From Chryseobacterium arachidis (GTDB lineage: Bacteria; Bacteroidota; Bacteroidia; Flavobacteriales; Weeksellaceae), in assembly GCF_900129245.1 (NCBI RefSeq), contig NZ_FQUT01000001.1, positions 310,001 through 374,000 of the forward strand: DNA of 64,000 nt. Direction: 5' to 3'. This document shows, piece by piece, positions 17,316-25,874 of this stretch (its first letter is position 1; every line of letters begins with the position of its first letter). The position numbers and the translations under genes are program-made. A model generated the notes under the pieces. The model worked only from the letters and a program-made list of their open reading frames with translations. It was not told the origin of the DNA and did not search any database.

Positions 17316-17810
17316 TTATGGTGTTATTCTCAAAAATGAATAGATAGATTTTACATCACTTGTTAAGGCTAGCCATTTTCCCAACATTTCTGCTTTTTTT
17401 AGAATCTCATTATATTCCTCATATTCTTCTCCATTTCTCTTCTTAATTTTCTTTTCTAAAACTATAAATTCACCCGTTTCAAGTATATAAATTTTTTTAT
17501 AAGCCATAGCAAAAATGATGGCTTCTTTTGTATATTTTACCATACTTTGCGTTCGTTTCGCAAAATTTAAAAATAAATAATCATTTTCCTCTATCCAGAC
17601 AAAAAAGTATGATCTTACTGATCGAGGTAATTTTTTCCTGGTTTCATCATGTAGTAATATTGGCAAAATAATAAAAGCTAAAGCAAATGGAAACTTTTTA
17701 TTAGATTGCTTATTGTATGACTGAATTACTACACGAATAATTTCACCACAAAATGCAGGGTTGAATAAATTTGCTATTATTGGATTTCTGTTTTCCCAAG
17801 TCGAATTCAT
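17316..17810 (-). CDS. ABC-3C system middle component
   Basis: The 164-residue protein matches the small middle component of ABC-three-component systems. It opens with NRNPIIANLFNPAFCGEII (about 7-25), the typical N-P-x-x-A-x-L-x-N-P-A-F start. A hydrophobic helix (FALAFIILPILLHD) is followed by a winged-helix-like region. The middle component is thought to bridge the ATPase and the effector-bearing component. It overlaps the upstream gene by 4 nt and is adjacent to the ATPase gene, so all three are translationally coupled. It contains no catalytic motif. Confidence 0.82.
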   Translation of the reverse strand: MNSTWENRNPIIANLFNPAFCGEIIRVVIQSYNKQSNKKFPFALAFIILPILLHDETRKKLPRSVRSYFFVWIEENDYLFLNFAKRTQSMVKYTKEAIIFAMAYKKIYILETGEFIVLEKKIKKRNGEEYEEYNEILKKAEMLGKWLALTSDVKSIYSFLRITP

Positions 17811-19000
17811 AATTCATCGTTAAATTTTGGATGCCAACCTATTTTTTTATGATCTGATAAAATATGTAAACTTCCTCTTGTTAAATAATCTTCATTAAAT
17901 TTATCTCTAATCTTTATTTGTGGTGTATTTTTAGCAAATTGTTCTAAATAAAACTGTTTCCCCAATTTTTTTAATTCTTCAATATCAGCTTCATTTTCGT
18001 CGGCTTCATCACACATAATTTCAAAAATATTTTTCCAATAATCAAGCAATCTCTTATCAAATTCTTCTTCTTCGCTTGGATTTAACAATTGTAATCTTAA
18101 CCATCGTGATCTTTGTTCGTAAGCCCTTCTAAAATCGCTTATTGCTCTCTTTGTCGTTTTTGAACTAAGTTTTATTTGAATTAAATCAAGTTGTCTAATG
18201 AAATTCTTATCTTTTAAATCATTTACTTCCTTGTCAGAAATATTTAATTGTTCAGGAAAATGATTAGGAAGATTATCAGCAGAATATTTATCACGAAGGT
18301 TATTGATTTGTGTCTGTAGTTCTTGATACGTTATAAATTCTCTCGAATTAGTTAAGATTTCTATTGAGCATCTTAGCCACCAACCAGATAAAAAATCACA
18401 AAAATCATCAAGGTAATCCGGGTAGATGAATATTTGTAATTCTTTTCTAATTCTATTTTCTAATTCAGTAGTGTCAAGAGAATTGTCTAGAATTCGTATG
18501 TTTTTTATTAACTTTTTTTTGATATCGGAACTAAGACTGTTATAAGCTTGATAACCTTTTTCATTAGTTTTGCTAGTAGAAGAAATGCTTATTGAATCTA
18601 ACTGCTTAATTACCTCTTCAATTTCCTCTGGTATTAGGTTGCCTTCTTTTAATTTATATAAAATACTAGTATCAGGAACTTGCTCGGTAGTTATTAGATT
18701 AAAAATGCTCTTTTCAACATCGACTATGTTACTTTGTATATGTTCCGACCATATTCTTATTGTTTTCCAAAAATCTGTACTTGCATCAGTCAGATTAGCT
18801 TTATTTTTAATATGAAGTTTGGTCTGATATAAATTTGTGACATCAACATTTGTAACATCAATATCGTCCAGACTTTCAATTCTTAAACTTGCTTCATCTA
18901 AATCTTTATTATTTAGAAAAAGCCATAATGCATATTTTATTTGATAAAAATATCCTAAAGATGGTTCTTTTGCTGAAAAATCTGTATCTATTTCAGGCAT
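17807..19000 (-). CDS. ABC-3C system C-terminal-domain component (putative effector carrier)
   Basis: The 397-residue protein is the first gene of the operon. It begins with the characteristic SLGYFYQIKYALWLFL (about residues 14-29), followed by a strand-rich part containing IESLDDIDV and LYQTKLHIK, and ends with the ABC-3C C-terminal domain finishing IGWHPKFNDEL. In characterised comparisons this component carries a variable N-terminal effector. The I-E-S-L-D-D-x-D and Q-x-K pattern resembles a degenerate PD-(D/E)XK nuclease, which is my inference. It is preceded by the 620-nt noncoding end of the island. Confidence 0.8.
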   Translation of the reverse strand: MPEIDTDFSAKEPSLGYFYQIKYALWLFLNNKDLDEASLRIESLDDIDVTNVDVTNLYQTKLHIKNKANLTDASTDFWKTIRIWSEHIQSNIVDVEKSIFNLITTEQVPDTSILYKLKEGNLIPEEIEEVIKQLDSISISSTSKTNEKGYQAYNSLSSDIKKKLIKNIRILDNSLDTTELENRIRKELQIFIYPDYLDDFCDFLSGWWLRCSIEILTNSREFITYQELQTQINNLRDKYSADNLPNHFPEQLNISDKEVNDLKDKNFIRQLDLIQIKLSSKTTKRAISDFRRAYEQRSRWLRLQLLNPSEEEEFDKRLLDYWKNIFEIMCDEADENEADIEELKKLGKQFYLEQFAKNTPQIKIRDKFNEDYLTRGSLHILSDHKKIGWHPKFNDEL

Positions 19001-19585
19001 GTTTTAAATTCATGGTTTTGAGTTAATTGTAAATATAGTAAATTTTTGTTATTACCAAAATCTTACTATATCTATCTTATCAGAAGGTATCTATACAAAA
19101 GTGCCCCGGTATAGGGCAAGTTTTGGTAGTACCCCCTACTTTAAAAAAGTAGAGCAAAATTTTTTTTTGGAGGTTTAAAAAGCTTAAAATTTTTCGTAAA
19201 ATATTTTTCCTGCTTAAAATGTAAGATTAGATAAGGATTACCCACCTACTAAAAAGAATAAAAGGAGTAGTAATATCTAAAATATTGTAATAACAACAAG
19301 TATTTCTTAGGTTTAGAAATAGAGATTGCTTTTATTATTTATATGTTTAAAATGGTAACAAATTAATTCCTTGTTCTTTTTTTTCAAAATAATAATTTTG
19401 TGCGATTTTTATTAATCTCAAAGATTGGGAATCGATAATTTAAACTTTCGTTACAAATTATCTATATAATTATTTTTTGTATTTTAAAAACGGACTACAT
19501 TTTAGTGAAAATCTAAAAATAACAATCGATACGATTCTATATTGTTACTATTATATATAACTTACTGATAATTAATTATAACTAT
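19001..19585. other. Gene-free right end of the island
   Basis: No convincing reading frame was found in these 585 nt. They hold the presumed promoter region of the ABC-3C operon and two short palindromes (TGCCC/GGGCA at 19102-19118 and CTACTTT/AAAGTAG at 19136-19152), then AT-rich sequence running into attR. Confidence 0.5.
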
Positions 19586-19599
19586 TTTTGTATCGGAAA
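19586..19599 (+). other. attR of the mnmE-integrated island
   Basis: An exact copy of the 14-bp core TTTTGTATCGGAAA, followed by GTAA. In frame it reads F-C-I-G-K-stop, the displaced original 3' end of mnmE. It ends about 20 bp before the stop of the convergent DUF1826-like gene. Confidence 0.85.
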
Positions 19600-19621
19600 G
19601 TAATTATTGTTAATAAGTAAA

Positions 19622-20320
19622 TCAACAAATCAAAAGCAACCGATATTCACCCTCATTTTCAATCGGAGCCCGATGAATACAGGGCAATACTTTTTGTCCA
19701 GGGTGATCTACAGCCAATCTCCACACATGTCCCAATCCCAAATTAATGGGGTGAGCATTATGTAGGGCCTCGTAATGAAGATCAAAGTAGTTTTCCCTGA
19801 GGAAATCTTCAAATTTCTCTGAAGGCCCATCATACAAAGCTTTAAGTTTTTCCCGGATTTCAGGGATCTGGATTTTCTGTATAGCCTGATGATTAGGTAA
19901 AATGTCGCTCGCAGCACCATGGTAAGTGCATAAAAAAGTATCGGTTCCTATGGGAGAACGATCCACATGATAGGAGTATACATCGGTGGAAATAAAATCA
20001 AACTCTTCATCTCTTTCATAGTTTTTAAGCAGGTTTAAAGAAGGAGAAGCACCGAAATCAGTCAGTAATTTGAGATCCGTTAAAATAATTTTTCTTGCAA
20101 GATCGCCTTCTTCAGACAGTTTTAGAGAGAGGAGATCTTTGGGCAGAACTTCCGTAATATTTTCTTTTAATTCAAGCTGAGAAACAATTTCTTTAAAATC
20201 TCCGGCTAAATTTCTCTCCCAGCAGATTGCATTCACTGAATCGTGAAAGTTGATACCAACGAGTTGTGAAAAGTTAGAAACCACACTGATTTGTGTATTG
20301 ACGGAAAATGTACTGCTCAT
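19622..20320 (-). CDS. DUF1826-like protein
   Basis: The start is chosen at ATG 20320 (MSSTFSVNTQ). An in-frame TTG at 20350 would add ten residues. The protein (232 aa) shows SYHVDRSPIGTDTFLCTYHG and a final HRAPIENEGEYRLLLIC. These match the H-x-D-x2-P-x-R/G...C-T-Y-x-G and H-R-x-P pattern of DUF1826, a family linked to zinc-responsive loci in some bacteria. No biochemical role is established. The stop lies just outside attR, so the gene was the original convergent neighbour of mnmE; integration did not remove coding sequence. Confidence 0.6.
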   Translation of the reverse strand: MSSTFSVNTQISVVSNFSQLVGINFHDSVNAICWERNLAGDFKEIVSQLELKENITEVLPKDLLSLKLSEEGDLARKIILTDLKLLTDFGASPSLNLLKNYERDEEFDFISTDVYSYHVDRSPIGTDTFLCTYHGAASDILPNHQAIQKIQIPEIREKLKALYDGPSEKFEDFLRENYFDLHYEALHNAHPINLGLGHVWRLAVDHPGQKVLPCIHRAPIENEGEYRLLLIC

Positions 20321-20430
20321 ATCCCAATGAATTTTCGAATATTCCAGCAAAAATAATGAACAAATATCAGATATGGGCTTTTGAATAATGACATAATCTG
20401 TTTTTTATATCAGTTGTTCATTAAGATGCT

Positions 20431-20778
20431 CTATTCTAAATAGTTTGGATCAAAATAAACAGGGTTTGAAGGTGTATTTCGTCCGGTTTTTTCTTTAAAC
20501 TCGGTATTGATTTCAAAGTTTTTCACGCTTATTTTTATTTCATGATTATCCTTGAACAACTTTAAAAGCTCAGTTCTATATCGAGGATCAAGCGAAATAA
20601 AATATTTTTCATAAAGGCATTGTCCGACTTCTTTTTTAGCAAATTGTCTGGAAAATTCTGTGGTGGGCTGGGGTTTTATCACCCAATTTCTCAGGCTCCA
20701 GTTATTGAAATAATAATCCTGATACGTGGTTTCACAGTCCAAAACTTTTAGTTTTTTGGTGCGGGAAGGATTTTTCAC
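20431..20778 (-). CDS. Unknown protein, N-terminus probably lost to a frame break
   Basis: The open frame gives 115 residues beginning at a GTG (KNPSRTKKLKVLDCETTY). No domain is recognised. Immediately upstream, in a different frame, ATG 20845 starts a typical signal-anchor (MKKALFYSVIILAMLAGFF). Removing one base from the five-T run at 20771-20775 joins both parts into one 137-residue membrane-anchored protein. Either the gene is a recent frameshift mutant, the run is an assembly error, or the GTG start is real. I favour a broken or misread 138-codon gene spanning 20431-20845. Confidence 0.55.
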   Translation of the reverse strand: MKNPSRTKKLKVLDCETTYQDYYFNNWSLRNWVIKPQPTTEFSRQFAKKEVGQCLYEKYFISLDPRYRTELLKLFKDNHEIKISVKNFEINTEFKEKTGRNTPSNPVYFDPNYLE

Positions 20779-20862
20779 ACAGAATATAAAAGAACCCCGC
20801 CAACATTGCCAGGATAATGACGCTGTAAAATAGTGCTTTTTTCATTTCTGACTATAGTTTTT

Positions 20863-21294
20863 TTACATATTAATAGTCTTATAATAAAGAATATAAATAA
20901 ATCCCCCAGTTATTCCGCAGCCAAAAATTGTCATCATAATATCATAAATGTCCATTGGCGATCCCATGAAATATTGTATAACTTCCCAAAGTATTAATCC
21001 AAAAAGAGTAAATAGAGTTGCAAAAATCAATTTTTCGGTAAAAGGTTTATCTACCCGGAAAATCAGTTTATGGTAGACAAAAACAGCGGCACAAATTCCG
21101 GTAGCCGCAAAAAAGTTGGGCAAGGTACCCTGTAGAAAATCTGCTGGTTCGGAGAGATGCATGTGTTGTGCACGGATCCATTTCAGGATAAAAACAGAGA
21201 TCAGTGATGCAAGCCCCCAATACCAGATGAGCCTGGTTTTTGGGTTGGTTTTTATTTCAAGCTGGGTTTCTTTTTTTATTTCATCAAAAGTCAT
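20863..21294 (-). CDS. Four-helix inner-membrane protein
   Basis: The start is placed at ATG 21294 (MTFDEIKKET). The TTG at 21327 overlaps a TATATTTG promoter-like box and is unlikely to be translated. The 143-residue protein has a short charged N-terminus followed by four hydrophobic helices (about 22-38, 60-74, 90-108 and 118-138 of this numbering). No family is recognised and no catalytic motif is visible. It is followed by the frameshifted unknown gene on the same strand. Confidence 0.6.
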   Translation of the reverse strand: MTFDEIKKETQLEIKTNPKTRLIWYWGLASLISVFILKWIRAQHMHLSEPADFLQGTLPNFFAATGICAAVFVYHKLIFRVDKPFTEKLIFATLFTLFGLILWEVIQYFMGSPMDIYDIMMTIFGCGITGGFIYILYYKTINM

Positions 21295-21324
21295 TATACT
21301 GATATTTTTTTGTCTAAATCTTGC

Positions 21325-21332
21325 CAAATATA
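21325..21332 (-). promoter_or_regulatory. -7 box upstream of the membrane protein gene
   Basis: TATATTTG on the minus strand matches TAnnTTTG and lies about 30 nt before ATG 21294. No clear -33 TTG was found. It helps decide the start codon of the gene. Confidence 0.4.
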
Positions 21333-21393
21333 AGAAGTTTTAGTTTTGATACCATTAGCCTAAACTGCCGGTTGTAATTTTTAATACAAATTT

Positions 21394-21843
21394 TCAGTTG
21401 ATAATGACATTTACCTCTTTTTCAATATCCTTTTTAGTAAGTATCGGCAATATTAAGGAAATTTCAGTTTTAGTTTTTTTCCAGTAAGGGTAGAACAGTA
21501 AGCCTGTTTCTCCAATGTTTAGAGGTTGAGCATTTAGATATTCTATTTCGACAACAGTCTTAAAAATAGTGTTTCCTTTAATGTAATCAGTGATTTTTAC
21601 AGGATTGGTTAATAAATCAAAAAACTGAATGATCCCTTCATAAAGGTTATCATCATCAGTAAAATGGGTATGAGAAAATCCGTATCCTACGATAAGTTCC
21701 TTATCATCAGCACTCATCCATACTTTGCTGCCATCTATTTCGAGATACTCAGTTCCGTATTTTTCTTCTGTACGAATCTTTTCACCAAGTTTTTCTTTGA
21801 GTAATATTTTAATTTCGGTAAATTTTCTTTGATGTAGCTTCAT
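21394..21843 (-). CDS. Unknown soluble protein
   Basis: The protein (149 aa from ATG 21843; an in-frame TTG lies three codons upstream) is charged and without signal peptide or membrane helix. It contains YLEIDGSKVWMSADDKELIVGYG (seen here in part), predicting an alpha/beta domain of the kind found in immunity-type or uncharacterised Bacteroidota proteins. I do not recognise it. It stands alone, with about 100 nt to the next gene downstream. Confidence 0.55.
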   Translation of the reverse strand: MKLHQRKFTEIKILLKEKLGEKIRTEEKYGTEYLEIDGSKVWMSADDKELIVGYGFSHTHFTDDDNLYEGIIQFFDLLTNPVKITDYIKGNTIFKTVVEIEYLNAQPLNIGETGLLFYPYWKKTKTEISLILPILTKKDIEKEVNVIIN

Positions 21844-22122
21844 ATCGGTCAATTCGTTGCCAATATAGTTAATTCGTGTATATAAAATAAGCTTTTTGCT
21901 TGAATTTAATTATGAGTTTGTTTAAGTTTTTAAACATTAAGAATTTAAGAGTTCAAGCTGAAAAACTTAATAAATGAGATGTATTGATTGCTTAATCTGT
22001 AGTAATCGAATAATTTCTTAAAGCCTTAAGGGTTAAAATTAAGAATAAACTAAATGTGCTTTAGATTAAATTTGAACAAGCTCTGAAATTACTACATCTT
22101 TTTGAAATTAAGAGCAAGAAAT

Positions 22123-23331
22123 TTATTGCAATGTAAGAGCTGAAAATGCTTTTTGACAGTTAACAGCAATATATTCAAGCATATCCTGAGGTAATTCGGA
22201 ATGAAGTGAAAATCGTAATAAAGGTTTTTTCTTAGCAGTGGCAGGTGTACAGAAAGGAGCCCCATATATCCCTTTGTTTTCCAGATACTCTTTTAGGAAC
22301 ATCATTTTACTTTCCGAATTTACTTTTAATGAGATTATTTGTGACTCGCTTTCAGTAACATCAATTCCTTTTTCTAATAACAGTTTTTTTAATTGAAAAG
22401 AATACTGATGAAGTCTCGATCTTCTTTCATCTCCGGTTTCAGATTGGATGAGGTCCGATATAGCTCTTAATCCGATAATATCAAAAGGCATAAGAGCTGA
22501 ACTGAATATCTGCGGTTTGGAGGTAATATTAAAAAAATCTCTGAATCCGTCGGGGCATAAAATTATTCCTGCTCTAGAACCAAAAGCCTTAGCAAGGCTG
22601 GCAGTTCTGAATAAGACAAGATCAGTAATGCCTGATTCATGTATTAATCCCTTTCCATGTCTTCCATGAGTGCCAAAAGAGTGCGATTCATCCACTATTA
22701 AAGTACAGTTGTTTGCCCGAGCAATCTCGGCGAGTTCATACAACGGGGCAAGACTGCCATTACTGCTGTAAACAGAATCTACAACAATAATCCCGGCACC
22801 ATATTCGTTAATTCTTCTTGCCAAATGGCTCATGTCGTTGTGCATAAAGGATATCGCTTTTCCATTTCCCAAACGTATACCATTCCAGACACTCATGTGG
22901 GTCATCATGTCAATATATACAGGCACTCCGGAATCTTCTACCAATGCCTGCATTAGCCCGAGATTGGCTGCATATCCGGATTGACAAAGTATGGCAGATT
23001 CTGCTCCGAAAAAGTCAGCCAGACGGTTTTCGAGCTGGGTATGTGGATTATTCCCATGAATAAAGGAAGCCGACATCAGAGGGTTTTGATGTATTTCACC
23101 AAAAGCTGTAAGTTGTGAATGTAAAACCTGTGGATCATTTGAGAACTTCAGATAGTCATTGCTTGTCAGATCAATTGAATTTTCATTGGGAATTTTTCCT
23201 CGGAGAATGTGTTTGCCATTCCATTCTTTGCCCATTCTGTTGGCATAGAAATCATTCATTTTTTTTAAAAGGAAATCCGGAAATTTGGTCTGCAAATCTT
23301 CTTGCAGAGAATGAGGTAAAGTAGCTTTCAT
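22123..23331 (-). CDS. CqsA/LqsA-like alpha-hydroxyketone autoinducer synthase (PLP-dependent)
   Basis: The 402-residue enzyme belongs to the alpha-oxoamine synthase group (fold type I PLP enzymes). From memory it resembles Vibrio CqsA more than BioF or Kbl: shared features are GKHILRG, LTSNDYL, LMSASFIHG, CQSGYAANLGLMQ, DMMTHMSVWNG, GIIVVDSVYS, the PLP-pocket D214-E-S-H, the Schiff-base K248 in TASLAKAFGSRAG, and GAPFCTPATAKKKPLLRFSL near the end. CqsA joins an acyl-CoA with an amino donor to make CAI-1-type signals. No cognate sensor kinase is adjacent. Alternatives are a ketone-pigment or sphingolipid-type synthase, but the spacing of motifs favours CqsA. Confidence 0.72.
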   Translation of the reverse strand: MKATLPHSLQEDLQTKFPDFLLKKMNDFYANRMGKEWNGKHILRGKIPNENSIDLTSNDYLKFSNDPQVLHSQLTAFGEIHQNPLMSASFIHGNNPHTQLENRLADFFGAESAILCQSGYAANLGLMQALVEDSGVPVYIDMMTHMSVWNGIRLGNGKAISFMHNDMSHLARRINEYGAGIIVVDSVYSSNGSLAPLYELAEIARANNCTLIVDESHSFGTHGRHGKGLIHESGITDLVLFRTASLAKAFGSRAGIILCPDGFRDFFNITSKPQIFSSALMPFDIIGLRAISDLIQSETGDERRSRLHQYSFQLKKLLLEKGIDVTESESQIISLKVNSESKMMFLKEYLENKGIYGAPFCTPATAKKKPLLRFSLHSELPQDMLEYIAVNCQKAFSALTLQ

Positions 23332-23707
23332 GATATGATGTTTTGTGGTTTTTTATATAAATGCTCAAAAAACTTTTACCATTTCCGGACTTTATATTTT
23401 TCATTAAACTATAAATAATAAAAAAGGGAAATGCTGAATAAAAATTAGCTGTGAACCCATGTATCAAATTTAAATTATTTTTCAAACAGTAGTGACTTTT
23501 ATTGTGCATTTATTAATGTTTATAGGAATGATTTCAGAATATTAATGATTGTTTTTTTTAATAACTCTATTTTTTACGGATAAATTTTTTAACCGAATAT
23601 GTAATAGTATTTAGGGTATATTTTCTTGGAATATACCCCTTTGGTGGTATTTTAAACGATGTTTTTTTTAGTTAAATTTGATGAACATAATAATCTGATA
23701 ACTCATT
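23332..23707. promoter_or_regulatory. Divergent intergenic region with a 9-bp dyad and a -7 box
   Basis: Between the CqsA-like gene and the secreted protein gene lie 376 nt. A perfect inverted repeat GGGTATATT/AATATACCC with a 7-nt spacer occupies 23614-23638. TAAATTTG at 23673-23680 is a good -7 box for the rightward gene, so the dyad lies near its -50 to -75 region. It is a candidate operator; no regulator gene is adjacent. Confidence 0.45.
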
Positions 23708-24964
23708 ATGAACACAAAAATTAAAAGTTTGAAATCCCTTTTTCTAATTCTGCTCATGATTTTGGCTTCCGAGTTGGTATTTGCACAAAATATTCTCGGC
23801 CGTATCACTGATCAGTTAAGAGGGCAGTCCTTTGCTTTGTATGATAATGGCTTGGTCGTTCAGGATGGTAACCCTACGAACAGAGGTTTTGCACAGCGTG
23901 ATCCTTCCGGGCTGATGTTTCTTAGATTACCGGCTGTAGATCCTGCTAAAAATGCATATTTCCTGGATTACCGGGGAAATTTTATTGAGATAGATTACAG
24001 GTTTGGTAGCCGGGTTATCGGTAATTACGACTTTAAACCACCTTCTCCTATAGAAGTAAATACTGTTTCTGAAGAAAGTAATCCTAATGTGGGGATTGTA
24101 ACCGCGACGGGAGCTGTTACTCCTGTACCTGTTATTTTAATCAATAAAGAAAAACCTTACGGTAATGTGATGATAACTTCGGAACTGGCAGCAAATAACT
24201 GTTACAAGCAGTCTTTAATGTCCTCTAGTCAGATCGATAAACAGAAGTTTGGCCACTGCATGATCGAAAAAATGTCTGGTAAAAAAGAATTTGAAATTTA
24301 TAAATGCTCTAAAAATTCTGTTACACCGGAGGAAGAAACGTTGTGTATGATTAATATAATGGGACGCAGTAAAGAGCAGCAGTATTCACGGAAAATAGCA
24401 AAATGTCACAACGAATTTGGTTCAGATTACAGTAAATTTCCTTTATGCTTTTCAGAAACAGAACACGATTCTGATTTTAAAAAGATGATTTCCTGTGTAA
24501 AAGGGCTTGGTCAGCAAGGCCTACTCAATTTTTCCAATGTTGCTATATGCTATGGAGCCAATGCATTTGATATTACCCCTGAGTCTTTAATCGTGGCTCA
24601 ATGCTCTTCAGCCTCAGTAGGAGATCCATATGTTTTTGTAGGCTGTGCAGGAGGGAAGCTTTCTTCGGCAGAACTTAATAAATGCCTGACTCAGGGTGTT
24701 GGAGGGGATAAAGGTTGTTTCGGAAAGAATAATGCAGTTCATAAAACATTAATTTCATTAGGTGATGGTCTTAACAAAAAGTTTGGGGCAGCAAACAGTC
24801 TGGTAAAAGACTATAATAAAGCACTTGCTGATTTAAACTCAGAATCAGTGTATAACACTGAAGCAGTCAGGATTTTGCGCGATACAGGCAATGAACTTAA
24901 AAAGCAGCAAAATGACAGCGGGCAGGAGCAAATAAAAAAACTACTTCCTTATATAAAATGGTAA
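23708..24964 (+). CDS. Secreted cysteine-repeat protein
   Basis: The 418-residue protein has a Sec signal peptide (hydrophobic FLILLMILASELVFA, cleavage near residue 26). Residues about 30-160 form a beta-rich region (SFALYDNGLVVQDGN, FIEIDYRFGSRVIG). From about 165 to 345 twelve cysteines recur in pairs spaced 10-18 residues, as in KCSKNSVTPEEETLC and KCHNEFGSDYSKFPLC, giving four or five imperfect repeats. The C-terminus is helical and charged. I do not know this family; a disulfide-stabilised extracellular or periplasmic repeat protein is likely. It is divergent from the CqsA-like gene. Confidence 0.65.
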   Translation: MNTKIKSLKSLFLILLMILASELVFAQNILGRITDQLRGQSFALYDNGLVVQDGNPTNRGFAQRDPSGLMFLRLPAVDPAKNAYFLDYRGNFIEIDYRFGSRVIGNYDFKPPSPIEVNTVSEESNPNVGIVTATGAVTPVPVILINKEKPYGNVMITSELAANNCYKQSLMSSSQIDKQKFGHCMIEKMSGKKEFEIYKCSKNSVTPEEETLCMINIMGRSKEQQYSRKIAKCHNEFGSDYSKFPLCFSETEHDSDFKKMISCVKGLGQQGLLNFSNVAICYGANAFDITPESLIVAQCSSASVGDPYVFVGCAGGKLSSAELNKCLTQGVGGDKGCFGKNNAVHKTLISLGDGLNKKFGAANSLVKDYNKALADLNSESVYNTEAVRILRDTGNELKKQQNDSGQEQIKKLLPYIKW

Positions 24965-25071
24965 TACATTAATAAGGGTTGTATCGATACTAATATATAA
25001 TTAACAATAAGATAAAATATTAAATAGCTGATTGGCTGGAAATTTGCTGTAAAAAGACAAAAACTGATATT

Positions 25072-25752
25072 ATGGAAATAACCTATTACGGACACTCGTG
25101 CTTTGCCGCAAAAATTAACGGGAAGCACATTCTTTTTGACCCTTATATTACACAAAACCCGTTGGCGAGTCATATTGATGTAAGCAGTATTAAAGCTGAT
25201 TATATCTTTGTCTCACATGCTCACTACGATCATATTTATGATGCAATACAGATTGCGAAAAATACGGGTGCTAAAGTAGTCGGCAACTTTGAAATCTACA
25301 GTTGGCTTACAAAAAACGGTATAGAAAATGCCTTTCCAATGAATCCCGGAGGCAAGTTTGCCTTTGATTTCGGCACGGTAAAATGTGTAAATGCACTGCA
25401 CTCCAGCAGTTTTGAAGATGGTTCTTACGGCGGGATTGCCTGTGGTTTTGTGATCAGCAGTGAAGAGGGTAATTTTTATTACAGTGGCGATGCGGCATTA
25501 TCTCTGGATATGAAGCTGGTAGTGGATTTTATGCAACCCGATTTTGCTGTTTTTCCAATAGGAGATCTTTTGACCATGGGCGTGGAGGAAGCTATTACGG
25601 CTGCGAAACTTATCGGAGTTACGAATGTATTGGGTGTACATTACGATACATTCGGTTTTATTGTTTTGGATAAGCAAAAAGCATTGGATGATTTTAAAAA
25701 CAGCGGTTTAGAGCTTCATCTTCCTGAAATAGGTTCTACGATAGAATTATAA
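25072..25752 (+). CDS. Metal-dependent hydrolase, metallo-beta-lactamase fold (UPF0173/UlaG-like)
   Basis: The 226-residue protein starts with the typical ITYYGHSCF and carries the metal motif S-H49-A-H51-Y-D53-H54. Further ligands are expected in NALHSSSF, YSGDAAL and GVHYDTFG. Length and motif order fit the UPF0173/UlaG-like branch of metal-dependent hydrolases. The natural substrate of this branch in Bacteroidota is not settled. It is cytoplasmic and monocistronic, followed by a terminator. Confidence 0.88.
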   Translation: MEITYYGHSCFAAKINGKHILFDPYITQNPLASHIDVSSIKADYIFVSHAHYDHIYDAIQIAKNTGAKVVGNFEIYSWLTKNGIENAFPMNPGGKFAFDFGTVKCVNALHSSSFEDGSYGGIACGFVISSEEGNFYYSGDAALSLDMKLVVDFMQPDFAVFPIGDLLTMGVEEAITAAKLIGVTNVLGVHYDTFGFIVLDKQKALDDFKNSGLELHLPEIGSTIEL

Positions 25753-25782
25753 TTACAGATAACATTTTTTAATATTTATATA

Positions 25783-25809
25783 AGTCTCTCAGATTGGGAG
25801 GCTTTTTTT
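25783..25809 (+). terminator. Intrinsic terminator of the hydrolase gene
   Basis: AGTCTCTC pairs with GGGAGGCT (with G-T pairs) around a 5-6-nt loop, followed by seven T. Confidence 0.7.
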
Positions 25810-25874
25810 CTTGCAATTAAATAAAAGTTTAAACCTCTTTATTACAAAAAACCATTTTAATTACTGAAATATGA

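Larger units (their letters stand above)
6744..19599 (+). mobile_element. Integrative genomic island in mnmE with a defence-like cargo
   Basis: The element is bounded by 14-bp direct repeats (6744-6757 and 19586-19599), starts with an HTH protein and a tyrosine integrase next to attL, and is visibly more AT-rich than its flanks. Order: Zn-finger/HTH, integrase, unknown gene, HTH, possible replication protein, Mrr-type nuclease, then on the minus strand an unknown gene, a PIN nuclease, a secreted protein, an unknown protein, a candidate structured RNA and the ABC-3C operon. There are no conjugation genes, so it would depend on another element for transfer. Removing it would restore mnmE convergent with the DUF1826-like gene, about 20 bp apart. 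Confidence 0.88.
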
